A stretch of DNA of 64,000 nucleotides from Neisseria mucosa (GCA_003028315.1 CP028150.1:1240001-1304000); one strand, 5' to 3'; numbered from the stretch's first letter, positions 27,899 to 35,815 are shown. Notes: generated from the letters alone by a model not told the origin. Made by a program: numbers and translations.

Positions 27899-27970
27899 GC
27901 CGCACGCTAAAACACTAATAATGCACACTAAAAGTGAGAATGTGCATAGTTAGGGTTTCAGGTGTGCGGC
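27899..27970 (-). promoter_or_regulatory. Nested inverted repeat in the pnp leader
   Basis: The outer arms GCCGCAC/GTGCGGC (27899-27905 and 27964-27970) extend by two or three weaker pairs. They enclose the inner arms CTAA..ATGCACA and TGTGCAT..TTAG (27915-27953). In RNA this makes a long, interrupted stem ending about 18 bases before the pnp start codon. E. coli pnp is autoregulated through RNase III cleavage of such a leader stem; the same role here is inferred. Confidence 0.6.
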
Positions 27971-28068
27971 GGTTGGTAAAAACTATATTTTTCAGACGAC
28001 TTCAAACGGTCAATCCAAACGCGCATTATAATAGCAAATGTAAGTAAATCCAAGCATTCATGACAGCG

Positions 28069-28111
28069 AAAGGTCGTCTGAAACATACTTCTGTGTTTCA
28101 GACGACCTTTT
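28069..28111. terminator. Paired uptake sequences, terminator of purC
   Basis: AAAGGTCGTCTGAAAC and its complement, 8 bases after the purC stop on the minus strand. Confidence 0.8.
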
Positions 28112-28118
28112 ATCAAAT

Positions 28119-28985
28119 TTATGATTCGTTGGTTAAAAGATTTAATGCTTCCCGATATTTATCAACTGTTTTCTGAATAACATCGCTAGGGACGTCCGGT
28201 GCCGGAGCTTTTTTGTTCCAACCGCTTTGCTCCAACCAATCCCGAACAAATTGCTTGTCAAAAGACGGTGGATTGGTGCCGACTTGATATTGGTCAGCCG
28301 GCCAAAAGCGGCTGGAATCGGGCGTCAGTACTTCATCCATCAAGGTTAATGTACCGTTTTCATCCAGCCCGAATTCAAATTTGGTATCGCATATGATGAT
28401 ACCGCGTGATTTTGCATATTCTGCAGCTTCCATATAAAGCTGAATGGCTTTAGCGCGCACTTCAGCCGCCAACTCTTTACCGATAATGCGTTCGCATTCT
28501 TCAAAACTGATGTTTTCATCATGATCGCCGACGGCAGCCTTGGTGGACGGGGTAAAAATCACTTCCGGAAGCTGCTGCGCTTCTTTCATCCCTTCGGGAA
28601 GTTTGATGCCACATACAGAACCGTTTTTTTGGTAATCTTTCCACCCGCTGCCCGCCAAATAACCGCGCACAATCGCCTCTACTTTGACAGGAGTCAGTTT
28701 TTTGGCGACAACCGCGCGTTTCTCGATGGCTTTGGCTTCACGTTCAGGCAACACATCATAAACCGTATCGCCGGTAAAATGATTGGGCATGATATGCGCC
28801 AGTTTTTGAAACCAGAAATTGGAAATCTGCGTCAGAATTTCTCCTTTACCCGGAATCGGATTGTCTAAAATCACGTCAAATGCAGACAATCGGTCGGATG
28901 CGACCATCAACATGCGCTTGCTGTCGATTTCGTATAAATCTCGCACTTTTCCGGAGTAAATCTTTTTCAAGCTGATTTCGGACAT
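28119..28985 (-). CDS. purC: Phosphoribosylaminoimidazole-succinocarboxamide synthase
   Basis: 288 residues. It joins CAIR and aspartate with ATP in purine synthesis. The N-terminal KKIYSGKVRDLYE, the VASDRLSAFDVIL segment and the C-terminal LMDEVLTPDSSRFW are SAICAR synthetase hallmarks. The length matches the longer, plant/yeast-like bacterial form. It is monocistronic, with a GGAGAAA-like site before the start on the minus strand. Confidence 0.96.
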   Translation of the reverse strand: MSEISLKKIYSGKVRDLYEIDSKRMLMVASDRLSAFDVILDNPIPGKGEILTQISNFWFQKLAHIMPNHFTGDTVYDVLPEREAKAIEKRAVVAKKLTPVKVEAIVRGYLAGSGWKDYQKNGSVCGIKLPEGMKEAQQLPEVIFTPSTKAAVGDHDENISFEECERIIGKELAAEVRAKAIQLYMEAAEYAKSRGIIICDTKFEFGLDENGTLTLMDEVLTPDSSRFWPADQYQVGTNPPSFDKQFVRDWLEQSGWNKKAPAPDVPSDVIQKTVDKYREALNLLTNES

Positions 28986-29073
28986 TTCAGGTTTCTCCCT
29001 TCGCTGACTCGGTTTAAACAGGATTCCGTTATTTTATCCGAATTTGGATTTTTGGGTCAGATTGTTTACAAAA

Positions 29074-29124
29074 TAGGTCGTCTGAAAACGTTTTGCACGG
29101 ATGCAGACGCTTTCAGACGACCTT
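29074..29124. terminator. Paired uptake sequences, terminator of the RTX gene
   Basis: AGGTCGTCTGAAAACG and its complement with an inner GCGTCTGCATCC loop, about 30 bases after the RTX stop on the minus strand. Confidence 0.75.
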
Positions 29125-29152
29125 ATCAATCCTAAGTATAGCTAATCAGGGA

Positions 29153-30589
29153 TTAGATGCTAGGCACTTGGGTTTGTTGTTGGATGCTGTTTACAGCTGA
29201 CAGAGAGTAGTAATCGCCATGACCGGTTACTTCGTAAGTACTGCCATCGGCAAACTTGAAGTTTTCGATCTTATGGTTGTTACCGGAGAACCAGTCGTCA
29301 ATGGTAACAGTGTCACCGCCGCCGACAGATACGGTCAGGCTGTTGCCTGTTTTGCTCAACAACACGTCGGAAGCAGAAATACCTTTGCCGAATTGCAGGG
29401 TATCGTTACCGCTTTCGTCTTGGATGGTGTCACGACCGTAACCTTTATCGAAGAAGTAGGTATCGTCGCCGGTACCGCCGATCAGGACATCGTTGCCGAT
29501 GCCGCCGTCGAGGTAGTCGTTACCGTCTTTACCAACCAGACAGTCGTCGCCTGCCAAGCCGTACAGGTGGTTGTTGCCGGAGTTGCCGTTGATGTCGTTG
29601 TTCAGAGCGTTACCAGTACCGTTGAGGTTGCCGGAACCTTGCAAGAACAGGTGTTCAACGTTGTCGGTCAGGGTGTAGTCGATTACTGTACGGACAGTAT
29701 CAATACCGCCGTTTAAATTACCATATTCGATAACTTCGTCGCCTTTGTGATCAACAAAGTAAACGTCATTACCATCACCACCGCGCATGATGTCAGCGTC
29801 GGCACCACCGTTCAAGTAGTCGTTACCGTCACCGCCTTGCAGGTAGTCTTTACCGCCTTGACCGTACAGAGAGTCGCCGTTGTTACCGCCTTGCAAAGTG
29901 TCGTTGCCGTCACCGCCGTAAATCACGTCGGCACCGTCGCCGCCATAAATCACGTCTTCACCACTAGTACCGTAAATGGTATCTTTCTTATCAGTACCTA
30001 CGGTATTGGTCAGGCCATTTTTATCTTTGGTCGAACCATCAACATGGATAATGTTGCCCGGATTTTTGTCGTCATGTCCGTAGGTATTTTGTTGGTTTTG
30101 ATCATCAACACAATCTTTGCAGTCTTTATCGTTGGGTTTAGGCTGCGGTTTGGGCTGCGGTTGAGGTTTAGGCTGCGGCTGCGGCTGCGGTTGAGGTTTA
30201 GGCTGCGGCTGAGGTTGTGGCTGCGGCTTAGGTTGGGGTTGTGGGTGTGGTTGAGGCTGTGGTTTTGGTTCAACCGGTGGGCAGTAAGGATCAACATGCT
30301 TTGGAGGAACCGGTTTTGGAGCTGGTTTAGGGTAATAAGGTTTACCCGGATTGCATTTGAAATCAATAATAATGCATTTGTACACGGGTTTCGGCGGAGG
30401 GCAGTAGGCACCATGACCGAATTTGCCGTGAGGCATTTTGAAGCCGTGTGAAGAACCGTAGTTATGGAAACCGCCTTTGTAACCGAAACCGCCATGGCTA
30501 GGAGGGCAGTAAGGATTGTAGGGTTTAGCCGGAGGGCAGTATGAGTTGAAGTGGGCTTTAGAAGAATAGCCGCCATAATGATAAGTCAT
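29153..30589 (-). CDS. RTX-type calcium-binding protein with Pro/Gln/Lys tract
   Basis: 478 residues without a signal peptide. Residues 1-105 are rich in Gly, His, Tyr and Pro and hold four Cys-Pro-Pro motifs (18-20, 28-30, 63-65, 103-105). Residues 108-152 are an almost pure Pro-Gln/Pro-Lys repeat. Two blocks of RTX nonapeptides (GGDGND type) fall at about 205-280 and 340-385. The C-terminal part (about 402-453, ending in the FKFADG motif) resembles the haemolysin calcium-binding-related domain. RTX proteins are exported by type I secretion and fold outside on binding calcium; no transporter gene lies nearby. GGGAG precedes the start. Confidence 0.85.
   Translation of the reverse strand: MTYHYGGYSSKAHFNSYCPPAKPYNPYCPPSHGGFGYKGGFHNYGSSHGFKMPHGKFGHGAYCPPPKPVYKCIIIDFKCNPGKPYYPKPAPKPVPPKHVDPYCPPVEPKPQPQPHPQPQPKPQPQPQPQPKPQPQPQPQPKPQPQPKPQPKPNDKDCKDCVDDQNQQNTYGHDDKNPGNIIHVDGSTKDKNGLTNTVGTDKKDTIYGTSGEDVIYGGDGADVIYGGDGNDTLQGGNNGDSLYGQGGKDYLQGGDGNDYLNGGADADIMRGGDGNDVYFVDHKGDEVIEYGNLNGGIDTVRTVIDYTLTDNVEHLFLQGSGNLNGTGNALNNDINGNSGNNHLYGLAGDDCLVGKDGNDYLDGGIGNDVLIGGTGDDTYFFDKGYGRDTIQDESGNDTLQFGKGISASDVLLSKTGNSLTVSVGGGDTVTIDDWFSGNNHKIENFKFADGSTYEVTGHGDYYSLSAVNSIQQQTQVPSI
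30134..30268 (-). repeat. Low-complexity tandem repeat encoding Pro-Gln/Pro-Lys
   Basis: Reiterated 6-bp units of the type GGCTGC / GGTTGA / GGTTTA (plus strand) encode residues 108-152 of the RTX protein. Arrays of this kind can change length by slippage or recombination in whole codon pairs without breaking the frame. Confidence 0.85.
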
Positions 30590-31022
30590 GATAAATCACT
30601 CCCAGAATATATGTAATTAAGAAGCATAGGCCTTTTGTCAAAAAGCAAACTGATCAAACTGCCTACACTGTTATTCTAGTGATATTTCATGATTAACTGT
30701 TTTTCAATTCGCTAACGGTTGAAATTTCAGACGAATGGAAACATTTTTTAAAGCAATCAAATTTAAATTGACACTTTATTCTAATGATAATTCCTTTTTA
30801 AAAAACAAGATATTGATTATTTTGTCGAAATAATATTATTTATTTCAACGTACTATTTATTGTTTTTTTCCACAACAGAGATTCCTTTTTTCCCTCTTCA
30901 AACAAAATTTTTCATCATCCGTCTTATCTTACCACCAAATATTAGCGAGACATTGCAACGATCGTTCCTTACCCCGTTCAAATTTTCCGATAAACATAAG
31001 TTCAAAACGGTGAAGGCGTAAA
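30590..31022. other. AT-rich intergenic region
   Basis: The region between the divergent RTX and rfbD genes is markedly AT-rich and holds only half an uptake sequence near 30727 (TTTCAGACGA). It must carry the RTX promoter. I see no gene, no convincing promoter boxes and no tRNA. Confidence 0.6.
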
Positions 31023-31048
31023 ATGCTGTTAAGAGCTGATGTTTGCTC

Positions 31049-31054
31049 TATAAT
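31049..31054 (+). promoter_or_regulatory. Candidate -10 box of rfbD
   Basis: A perfect TATAAT about 45 bases before the rfbD ATG. The -35 position (CTGTTA at 31026-31031) is weak. Confidence 0.4.
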
Positions 31055-31097
31055 GATGTCCATCTTGCCGAAACAATATTCATTAAGGAGATATACC

Positions 31098-31961
31098 ATG
31101 AGGACTCTGCTGACAGGCTCTAAAGGACAACTCGCACACTGCTTCCGAGACCGACTTCCTGATAATTGGGAGCTGATTGCTACTGACTCCTCTTCCTTGG
31201 ATATTACAGATGCTGATGCTGTACGCAATATGGTTCAAAGCTTTCAACCCGATGCAATTGTCAATGCCGCTGCCTATACCGCTGTCGATCGCGCAGAAAC
31301 AAACGTTCCTGCAGCATTTGCCGTTAACGCCGCAGCCGTTCACAACCTTGCCGATGCGGCACGTTCTGTTCATGCCCGATTTATCCATGTATCGACCGAT
31401 TACGTTTTCGACGGGACAAGCAAAACGCCCTATCGTGAACATGACTACACCAATCCGCAAAGCGTATATGGCCGCACTAAAGCCACCGGCGAACTACTCG
31501 CGCTTGCCGCTAATCCGGAAAGCACAATTATCCGTACCTCTTGGCTATTTAGCGAATACGGCAATAATTTTGTTAAAACCATGCTGCGCTTGGCAAAAGA
31601 ACGAGACAGCCTTTCCGTTGTCAACGATCAAATCGGATGCCCGACCTATGCGGGGGATTTGGCGCAAGCCATCATTACCCTTTTGCAACACCCATCGCCT
31701 TCTAGAGGGATCTACCACTTCGGCGGCAACAAATCGGTTACTTGGTATGAATTCAGTCAAACTATCTTTCAAACAGCACTAAAACATGACAATAATTTCA
31801 AAATGCCGCAATTAACACCCATCACCACTGATCAATATCCTCTTCCTGCACCACGTCCCGAGTACAGTATTATGGATTGTCGAAAAATCGAAAACGATTA
31901 CGGCATCAAACCCTCTGACTGGCAAAAAGCTTTAAACGACATCATCGGTAAATTGGACTAA
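31098..31961 (+). CDS. rfbD: dTDP-4-dehydrorhamnose reductase
   Basis: 287 residues from ATG 31098, which follows AAGGAGATATACC; the frame opens 75 bases earlier without an SD. It is an SDR-fold enzyme making dTDP-L-rhamnose. The nucleotide-binding TGSKGQLA is at about 5-12, the STDYVFDGTSKTPY signature near 100 and the catalytic YGRTK near 127. rfbA, rfbB and rfbC are not adjacent here, so the rhamnose pathway must be completed elsewhere or this copy is solitary. It is followed by a strong non-uptake terminator. Confidence 0.95.
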   Translation: MRTLLTGSKGQLAHCFRDRLPDNWELIATDSSSLDITDADAVRNMVQSFQPDAIVNAAAYTAVDRAETNVPAAFAVNAAAVHNLADAARSVHARFIHVSTDYVFDGTSKTPYREHDYTNPQSVYGRTKATGELLALAANPESTIIRTSWLFSEYGNNFVKTMLRLAKERDSLSVVNDQIGCPTYAGDLAQAIITLLQHPSPSRGIYHFGGNKSVTWYEFSQTIFQTALKHDNNFKMPQLTPITTDQYPLPAPRPEYSIMDCRKIENDYGIKPSDWQKALNDIIGKLD

Positions 31962-31970
31962 TCTTTACTG

Positions 31971-31998
31971 AAAAGCCCCTGTTATCAGGGGCTTTTTT
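31971..31998 (+). terminator. Rho-independent terminator of rfbD
   Basis: Stem AAAAGCCCCT / AGGGGCTTTT with a 6-nt loop and a T run, 9 bases after the stop. Confidence 0.9.
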
Positions 31999-32055
31999 AT
32001 ATAAACGTCAAGCCTTACGAAACAGGTATTTAACTTTACACAATTCATCTTTTAG

Positions 32056-32084
32056 TTTAAATAAAAAACAGCTATCATTATAAT
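32056..32084 (+). promoter_or_regulatory. Candidate promoter of the 31-codon gene
   Basis: TTTAAA (32056-32061), a 17-bp spacer and a perfect TATAAT (32079-32084) imply a leader of about 130 nt before the ATG at 32221. A second -10-like GATAAT occurs at 32189-32194. Confidence 0.45.
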
Positions 32085-32220
32085 CTAACATCTCACAATA
32101 TATTGAATAAGCGATAAAAGCCCAATAAACAATCAACGACAGGATTATTAAACGGTAAATTTATGATTTTATTTATCTTTCGTTTCGGGATAATCCTTTA
32201 AATCACAGAAAGGAAAAATA

Positions 32221-32316
32221 ATGCCACATCGCAGACGACTGGCTATTTACCAAGCCGCAAAACGCGCCTCCTTCACCAGAAAACCGGTTGCTCCGACTAC
32301 ACCCGTAGCCGGTTAA
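32221..32316 (+). CDS. Isolated 31-residue basic microprotein
   Basis: A complete ATG-to-TAA frame of 32 codons encodes MPHRRRLAIY, then a basic middle part and a C-terminus ending PTTPVAG. A strong ribosome site (AGAAAGGAAAAATA) precedes the ATG, a promoter candidate lies upstream and a degenerate uptake-type hairpin follows, so it looks like an independent unit. Arg and Lys dominate the first 23 residues; no membrane segment is visible. I know no family. It could be a small ribosome- or nucleic-acid-binding protein, or a peptide encoded by a regulatory RNA. Confidence 0.5.
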   Translation: MPHRRRLAIYQAAKRASFTRKPVAPTTPVAG

Positions 32317-32356
32317 ACAAAACAGAGGGGATGATGCTTACCCCTCATGATATTTC

Positions 32357-32392
32357 AAAGGTTGTCTGAAATAAAAATCAGGCAGCCTTTTA
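32357..32392. terminator. Degenerate uptake-type hairpin
   Basis: Arms AAAGGTTGTCTGAAAT and ATCAGGCAGCCTTTT pair imperfectly. The right arm resembles the Kingella/Simonsiella uptake word rather than the host word. It is placed after the 31-codon gene. Confidence 0.55.
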
Positions 32393-32504
32393 TTCATATA
32401 GCGGTAGCGTAAGAACAAAATCCTGAAATTCTTTGAAAATTTTTCAGACGAGCTGTTTTCAATTTATCGAAACCAACTTATCAAAACAGAAATACTTTCA
32501 GCCG

Positions 32505-32753
32505 TTATACCCCATCACATTTTGTTTCCAAAAAGGTTTTCAATTTTTCCCCATCCAAAAACCAATGGCAAATTTCTGTTTCGCCATCAAGCAAAACAGG
32601 GACAAGTTCATTATATTTTTCCTCCAAGACAGGATCTTCATCAACATCAAGAATTTCCAGCTCAAAGCCAAATCTTTCTTGATATGGTTTAAGCTGTTCG
32701 CGCATTTTGTGGCAGAGGCTGCAATATTCGCGAAACATCAACGTCAGTTTCAT
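32505..32753 (-). CDS. Glutaredoxin-like protein (DUF836-type)
   Basis: 82 residues from ATG 32753 (MKLTLMFREYC); the frame extends upstream only through non-conserved sequence. A CSLC redox motif sits at residues 11-14. The cis-Pro region is VPVLLDGETEI. It matches the small glutaredoxin/thioredoxin-fold family found widely in proteobacteria, of unknown partner. Its 3' end abuts only a weak terminator region. Confidence 0.85.
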   Translation of the reverse strand: MKLTLMFREYCSLCHKMREQLKPYQERFGFELEILDVDEDPVLEEKYNELVPVLLDGETEICHWFLDGEKLKTFLETKCDGV

Positions 32754-32854
32754 AATAGACTCTTTACTGTAAACGGAAATCGAGATTGTAAGGTATAGCC
32801 GATTAACTTCAAAACGGCAGTTCGGCATATACTGTTTTATTTTAGAGTAGATGC

Positions 32855-32897
32855 AAAAGGTCGTCTGAAACCAAAGATTTTGGTTTCAGACGACCTT
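32855..32897. terminator. Paired uptake sequences, terminator of bfd
   Basis: AAAAGGTCGTCTGAAACCA and its complement, about 20 bases beyond the bfd stop. Confidence 0.8.
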
Positions 32898-32916
32898 GTT
32901 TGAATTCTAGATGAAA

Positions 32917-33117
32917 TTAAGACTGAACATTAATACCGGCGGTAATGGTAGTTTGGGCATTGTTGATATTCAGAAACGAAGCAGCCAATTCGCTGCAACA
33001 CCCACAGCAAGTAGCTACTCCTAATTGAGCCTGCAAATCGCTCATCGTACTTGCGCCGGCGGCGATGGTTTCTTTGATTTCGTGGTCGGTAATGGCGTTG
33101 CAGATGCAGACAAACAT
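32917..33117 (-). CDS. bfd: Bacterioferritin-associated ferredoxin
   Basis: 66 residues with the Bfd [2Fe-2S] pattern: Cys4-X-Cys6 in MFVCICNA and Cys38-X2-Cys41 in TCCGCC, plus the ITDHEIKETI helix. Bfd reduces and mobilises iron from bacterioferritin, usually under Fur control; I see no convincing Fur box here. The bacterioferritin genes are not in the window. The upstream region to xerD is AT-rich and probably contains the promoter. Confidence 0.93.
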   Translation of the reverse strand: MFVCICNAITDHEIKETIAAGASTMSDLQAQLGVATCCGCCSELAASFLNINNAQTTITAGINVQS

Positions 33118-33304
33118 AATGTGCTCCGTGTTTTCTTTCGCTCAGTATTGATAGTGTGTTTTATTCTTAAACATGAATATAAATAAAAACTGTTTGCATT
33201 GCAAGGTTTACCTCTTGGTTTATCTTGGTAATTTTCTATTGAAATATATATTTCGATTGATATTTTATAAATTAACTCATTTTGAATGTTTAATGCCATA
33301 TCAA

Positions 33305-33353
33305 CAAAAAAGGTCGTCTGAAAACGAAATTTCCGTTTTCAGGCGACCTTTTT
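33305..33353. terminator. Paired uptake sequences, terminator of xerD
   Basis: AAAAAAGGTCGTCTGAAAACG and its complement with one substitution (AGGCGACC), 12 bases after the xerD stop on the minus strand. Confidence 0.75.
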
Positions 33354-33365
33354 CAATAGAATCGT

Positions 33366-34241
33366 TTAATTCCGCGAATGGTGTTCGTCAACGATGTTTT
33401 TCAAACGAATGTTGGCGACGTGGGTGTAGATTTGGGTGGTGTTGATGTTGGCGTGTCCGAGCATGAGTTGTACGGCACGCAAATCGACGCCGTGGTTGAC
33501 GAGGTGGGTGGCGAAGGCGTGGCGCAGGCCGTGCGGGCTGAGCGAGGTGATGCCGGCGGCTTCGGCGTAGTTTTTGACAATCATCCACGCGAGTTGGCGG
33601 GAAATACCGCTGCGTTTTTGGCTGACGAAGACTTCGTCGCAGATTTTGTTTTTGAGCAGCAGCGGGCGCGATTCGGCGCAATAGCGTTCGACCCAGTAAA
33701 CGGCTTCTTCGCCCATAGGCACGATACGCAGTTTATCGCCTTTGCCTATGGTGCGGATGCAGCCGCGGTTGAGGTCGAGGTCGCCCAGTTGGAGCTTGAC
33801 GGCTTCGGTTACGCGCAGACCTGTGGCGTACATGACTTCGAGCAGGGCTTTGTCGCGCAGGCCGTGCGGCGTGTCGGTATCGGGCGCGGCGAGCAGGTTT
33901 TCGATTTGCGCTTCGGTAATCAGGGTGGGCAGTTTTTGCGTCTGTTTCGGGGCTTTGAGGAAACGGGTCGGGTTGTCCGTCCGCCGCTCGGTCTCTTCCA
34001 ACCAGGCGTATAGGCGTTTGCAGGCTGACAAGGCGCGCGCCTGCGAGCTGTGTTTTTCGTCCGCCGCATAGACGGCATCCGCCAAATCGGCGGCTTCGGC
34101 ATCCAACCAAGTATGCCCGCCCGCTTCCAAACGCGCGGCGATTTTTTCCAAATCACGGCGGTAGCCTTGCAAGGTGTTATGGCTGAGACGGTCTTGCAGC
34201 CACAGCGATTCGAGCAGTTTGTCTATGAGTTCGTTGGTCAT
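33366..34241 (-). CDS. xerD: Site-specific tyrosine recombinase XerD
   Basis: 291 residues. With XerC it resolves chromosome dimers at dif, activated by FtsK (encoded at 21.7 kb). The N-terminal SAM-like core-binding domain (LWLQDRLSHNTLQGYRRDL) is followed by the catalytic domain with Arg in ATGLRVTEAV, HGLRHAFATHL and the tyrosine in NTTQIYTHV. The length and motifs favour XerD over XerC, although the two are close. No dif-like site was seen nearby. Confidence 0.93.
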   Translation of the reverse strand: MTNELIDKLLESLWLQDRLSHNTLQGYRRDLEKIAARLEAGGHTWLDAEAADLADAVYAADEKHSSQARALSACKRLYAWLEETERRTDNPTRFLKAPKQTQKLPTLITEAQIENLLAAPDTDTPHGLRDKALLEVMYATGLRVTEAVKLQLGDLDLNRGCIRTIGKGDKLRIVPMGEEAVYWVERYCAESRPLLLKNKICDEVFVSQKRSGISRQLAWMIVKNYAEAAGITSLSPHGLRHAFATHLVNHGVDLRAVQLMLGHANINTTQIYTHVANIRLKNIVDEHHSRN

Positions 34242-34272
34242 GGGGTTTTACGGGCAGTCCAAAGATGGTGTG

Positions 34273-34302
34273 TATCGTGGATTGAATATGAATCAGGACA
34301 AG
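34273..34302. repeat. Decayed Correia-element end
   Basis: TATCGTGGATTGAATATGAA and the following TCAGGACAAG match one Correia terminus with several substitutions. No matching second end is present, so it is a remnant, between xerD and the adjacent terminator. Confidence 0.55.
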
Positions 34303-34330
34303 CAACCCTGCCCTGATTGACGTCCATTAT

Positions 34331-34398
34331 AAAAGGTCGTCTGAAAATGAAAACCTGCTTGGGCAGAGCCCACCATGTTCGTTTTCAGACGACCTTTT
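34331..34398. terminator. Paired uptake sequences with extended loop, terminator of bcp
   Basis: AAAAGGTCGTCTGAAAA and its complement enclose a GGGCAGAGCCC inner repeat. It lies about 15 bases after the bcp stop on the minus strand. Confidence 0.7.
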
Positions 34399-34411
34399 GC
34401 TGCATTACGGT

Positions 34412-34849
34412 TTATCGGGACAGTGTTTCCAAAACTTCCTGCGCGTGTCCAGCGACTTTGACTTTGCGCCATTCGTGGATGATTTCGCCGTTTGCGTCCA
34501 ATACGAATGTGCTGCGTTCAATACCCAAAGACTCTTTGCCGTAGAGCTTTTTCAGCTTGATCACGTCAAACATTTTACACACGGTTTCGTCTTTGTCGCT
34601 CAACAATTCAAAATTGAAGCCTTGCTTGGCGCAGAAATTCTGATGCGATTTCACGCCGTCGCGCGAGATGCCGACGACAGTATAGCCGAGTTCTTTGAAT
34701 TGCGGCAAACGGGCGTTGAAATCCAAGCCTTCGGTGGTGCAGCCGGGCGTGCTGTCTTTGGGGTAGAAATAAACAATCAACGGCAGATGTTCGGCAGAAT
34801 CGAAGTCGTTGCCACTGCTTGAGGGCAAAGTGAATCGGTATTGGGTCAT
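34412..34849 (-). CDS. bcp: Thioredoxin-dependent peroxiredoxin (Bcp/PrxQ)
   Basis: 145 residues from ATG 34849 (MTQYRFTLPS), which has GGAGACATC upstream; the longer frame is not conserved-looking. Peroxidatic Cys37 lies in DSTPGCTTEG and a further Cys73 in NFCAKQG. The Cys five residues after the peroxidatic Cys in E. coli Bcp is absent, so this is the one-Cys-like or alternate-resolving type. It detoxifies peroxides, alongside tpx in this window. Confidence 0.92.
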   Translation of the reverse strand: MTQYRFTLPSSSGNDFDSAEHLPLIVYFYPKDSTPGCTTEGLDFNARLPQFKELGYTVVGISRDGVKSHQNFCAKQGFNFELLSDKDETVCKMFDVIKLKKLYGKESLGIERSTFVLDANGEIIHEWRKVKVAGHAQEVLETLSR

Positions 34850-34958
34850 GATGTCTCCTTTCAGACGACCTAAGACGGAAACGTAGTAGCGGGCAAGGAA
34901 ATAAAATGAATCCCCAACATAGCCGCTTCGGCGTTTCACCACAATCTTGCAAACTGCG

Positions 34959-35594
34959 TCAGCGTTCGCTCAAATTCAGATAATTGCGCGTTCCCTGCAA
35001 ATCGTTCAGCGCATTGAGCAACAGTTGGAAATGTTCGTCATTGCCTTGCAAGTCCAACTCGTCAGCATTGACGGTCAGCAACGGGGAATTTTGATAAAGG
35101 TGGAAAAACTGGCTGTATCCCTCGTGTATCCGCCCCAAATAGCCTTCGGGGAAAAGATTGATGATGCCGTCGCCGCGTTTTTGTAGGCGTTTGCGGTTGC
35201 CGTCCACGGCGGTTTGCAGGTAAATCACCAAATCGGGCGCGGGATACTGCGGCAGGATTTTTTGTTTCAAATCGGCGAAGAGCTGCTGCTCGTCTTCATT
35301 CAACACGACCGGCGTGAAAATCCGGTCTTTTTCCAACAGGAAATCGGCGACGACCATGCCGCCTTGTGCGTATTCGTTTTTGATGATGTCCACGCTTTCG
35401 GCTCGGCGCATCAGGAAAAAAAGCTCGGTTGCCAAGCCGTGATGGGAGGCGTTGGCGTAAAACTTCATGAGGAAGGGGTTGTGTTCGGGGTTTTCCGCCA
35501 GCGACAGCGCGCTGAAATGTTCTGCAAGGCGGCGGCTCAAGGCGTTTTTCCCGCTGCCGATGGAGCCTTCGACGACAATATAACGGTAGTTCAT
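34959..35594 (-). CDS. Deoxynucleoside kinase family protein
   Basis: 211 residues of the deoxyadenosine/deoxyguanosine kinase family. The P-loop is GSIGSGKNAL (residues 10-19), the DRS-like segment is LLEKDRIFTPVVL and the lid is RKRLQKRGDGII. The family's Walker A ends Gly-Lys-Ser/Thr; here the last position is Asn (AAC codon), one base from Ser (AGC). Whether the kinase remains active is uncertain. It would phosphorylate deoxynucleosides for salvage. The start follows no strong SD. In Neisseria it commonly lies beside folK, as here. Confidence 0.85.
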   Translation of the reverse strand: MNYRYIVVEGSIGSGKNALSRRLAEHFSALSLAENPEHNPFLMKFYANASHHGLATELFFLMRRAESVDIIKNEYAQGGMVVADFLLEKDRIFTPVVLNEDEQQLFADLKQKILPQYPAPDLVIYLQTAVDGNRKRLQKRGDGIINLFPEGYLGRIHEGYSQFFHLYQNSPLLTVNADELDLQGNDEHFQLLLNALNDLQGTRNYLNLSER

Positions 35595-35685
35595 GGTTTG
35601 ATGAATGATTTTGTTTTGATATTTTGGAAAGGTGGCATTTTATCAGACCGACGGAGTTTGCCCAAACCTGCCGCCGCCCTTCTTG

Positions 35686-35738
35686 AAAGGTCGTCTGAAA
35701 AAGGAAACTGCCAAGCCATTTCCCTTTTCAGACGACCT
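35686..35738. terminator. Paired uptake sequences upstream of the kinase and after folK
   Basis: AAAGGTCGTCTGAAAAAGG and its complement, about 80 bases after the folK stop on the minus strand. Confidence 0.7.
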
Positions 35739-35815
35739 CTTGAACCTAGTTGCTTCAAATATAAACTTTGACACGCGATTGAAGCAAACAGATGTTTTTA
35801 TTTCACCGTCTTGCT

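Noticed and set aside
25875..27953. 692-codon open frame on the plus strand antisense to pnp
   Set aside because: It is the complement of a well-supported pnp gene; long antisense frames are common over GC-rich coding DNA, and it has no family motif.
30130..30270. CRISPR-like regular repeats
   Set aside because: The periodic sequence is coding (Pro-Gln/Pro-Lys) and has no unique spacers.
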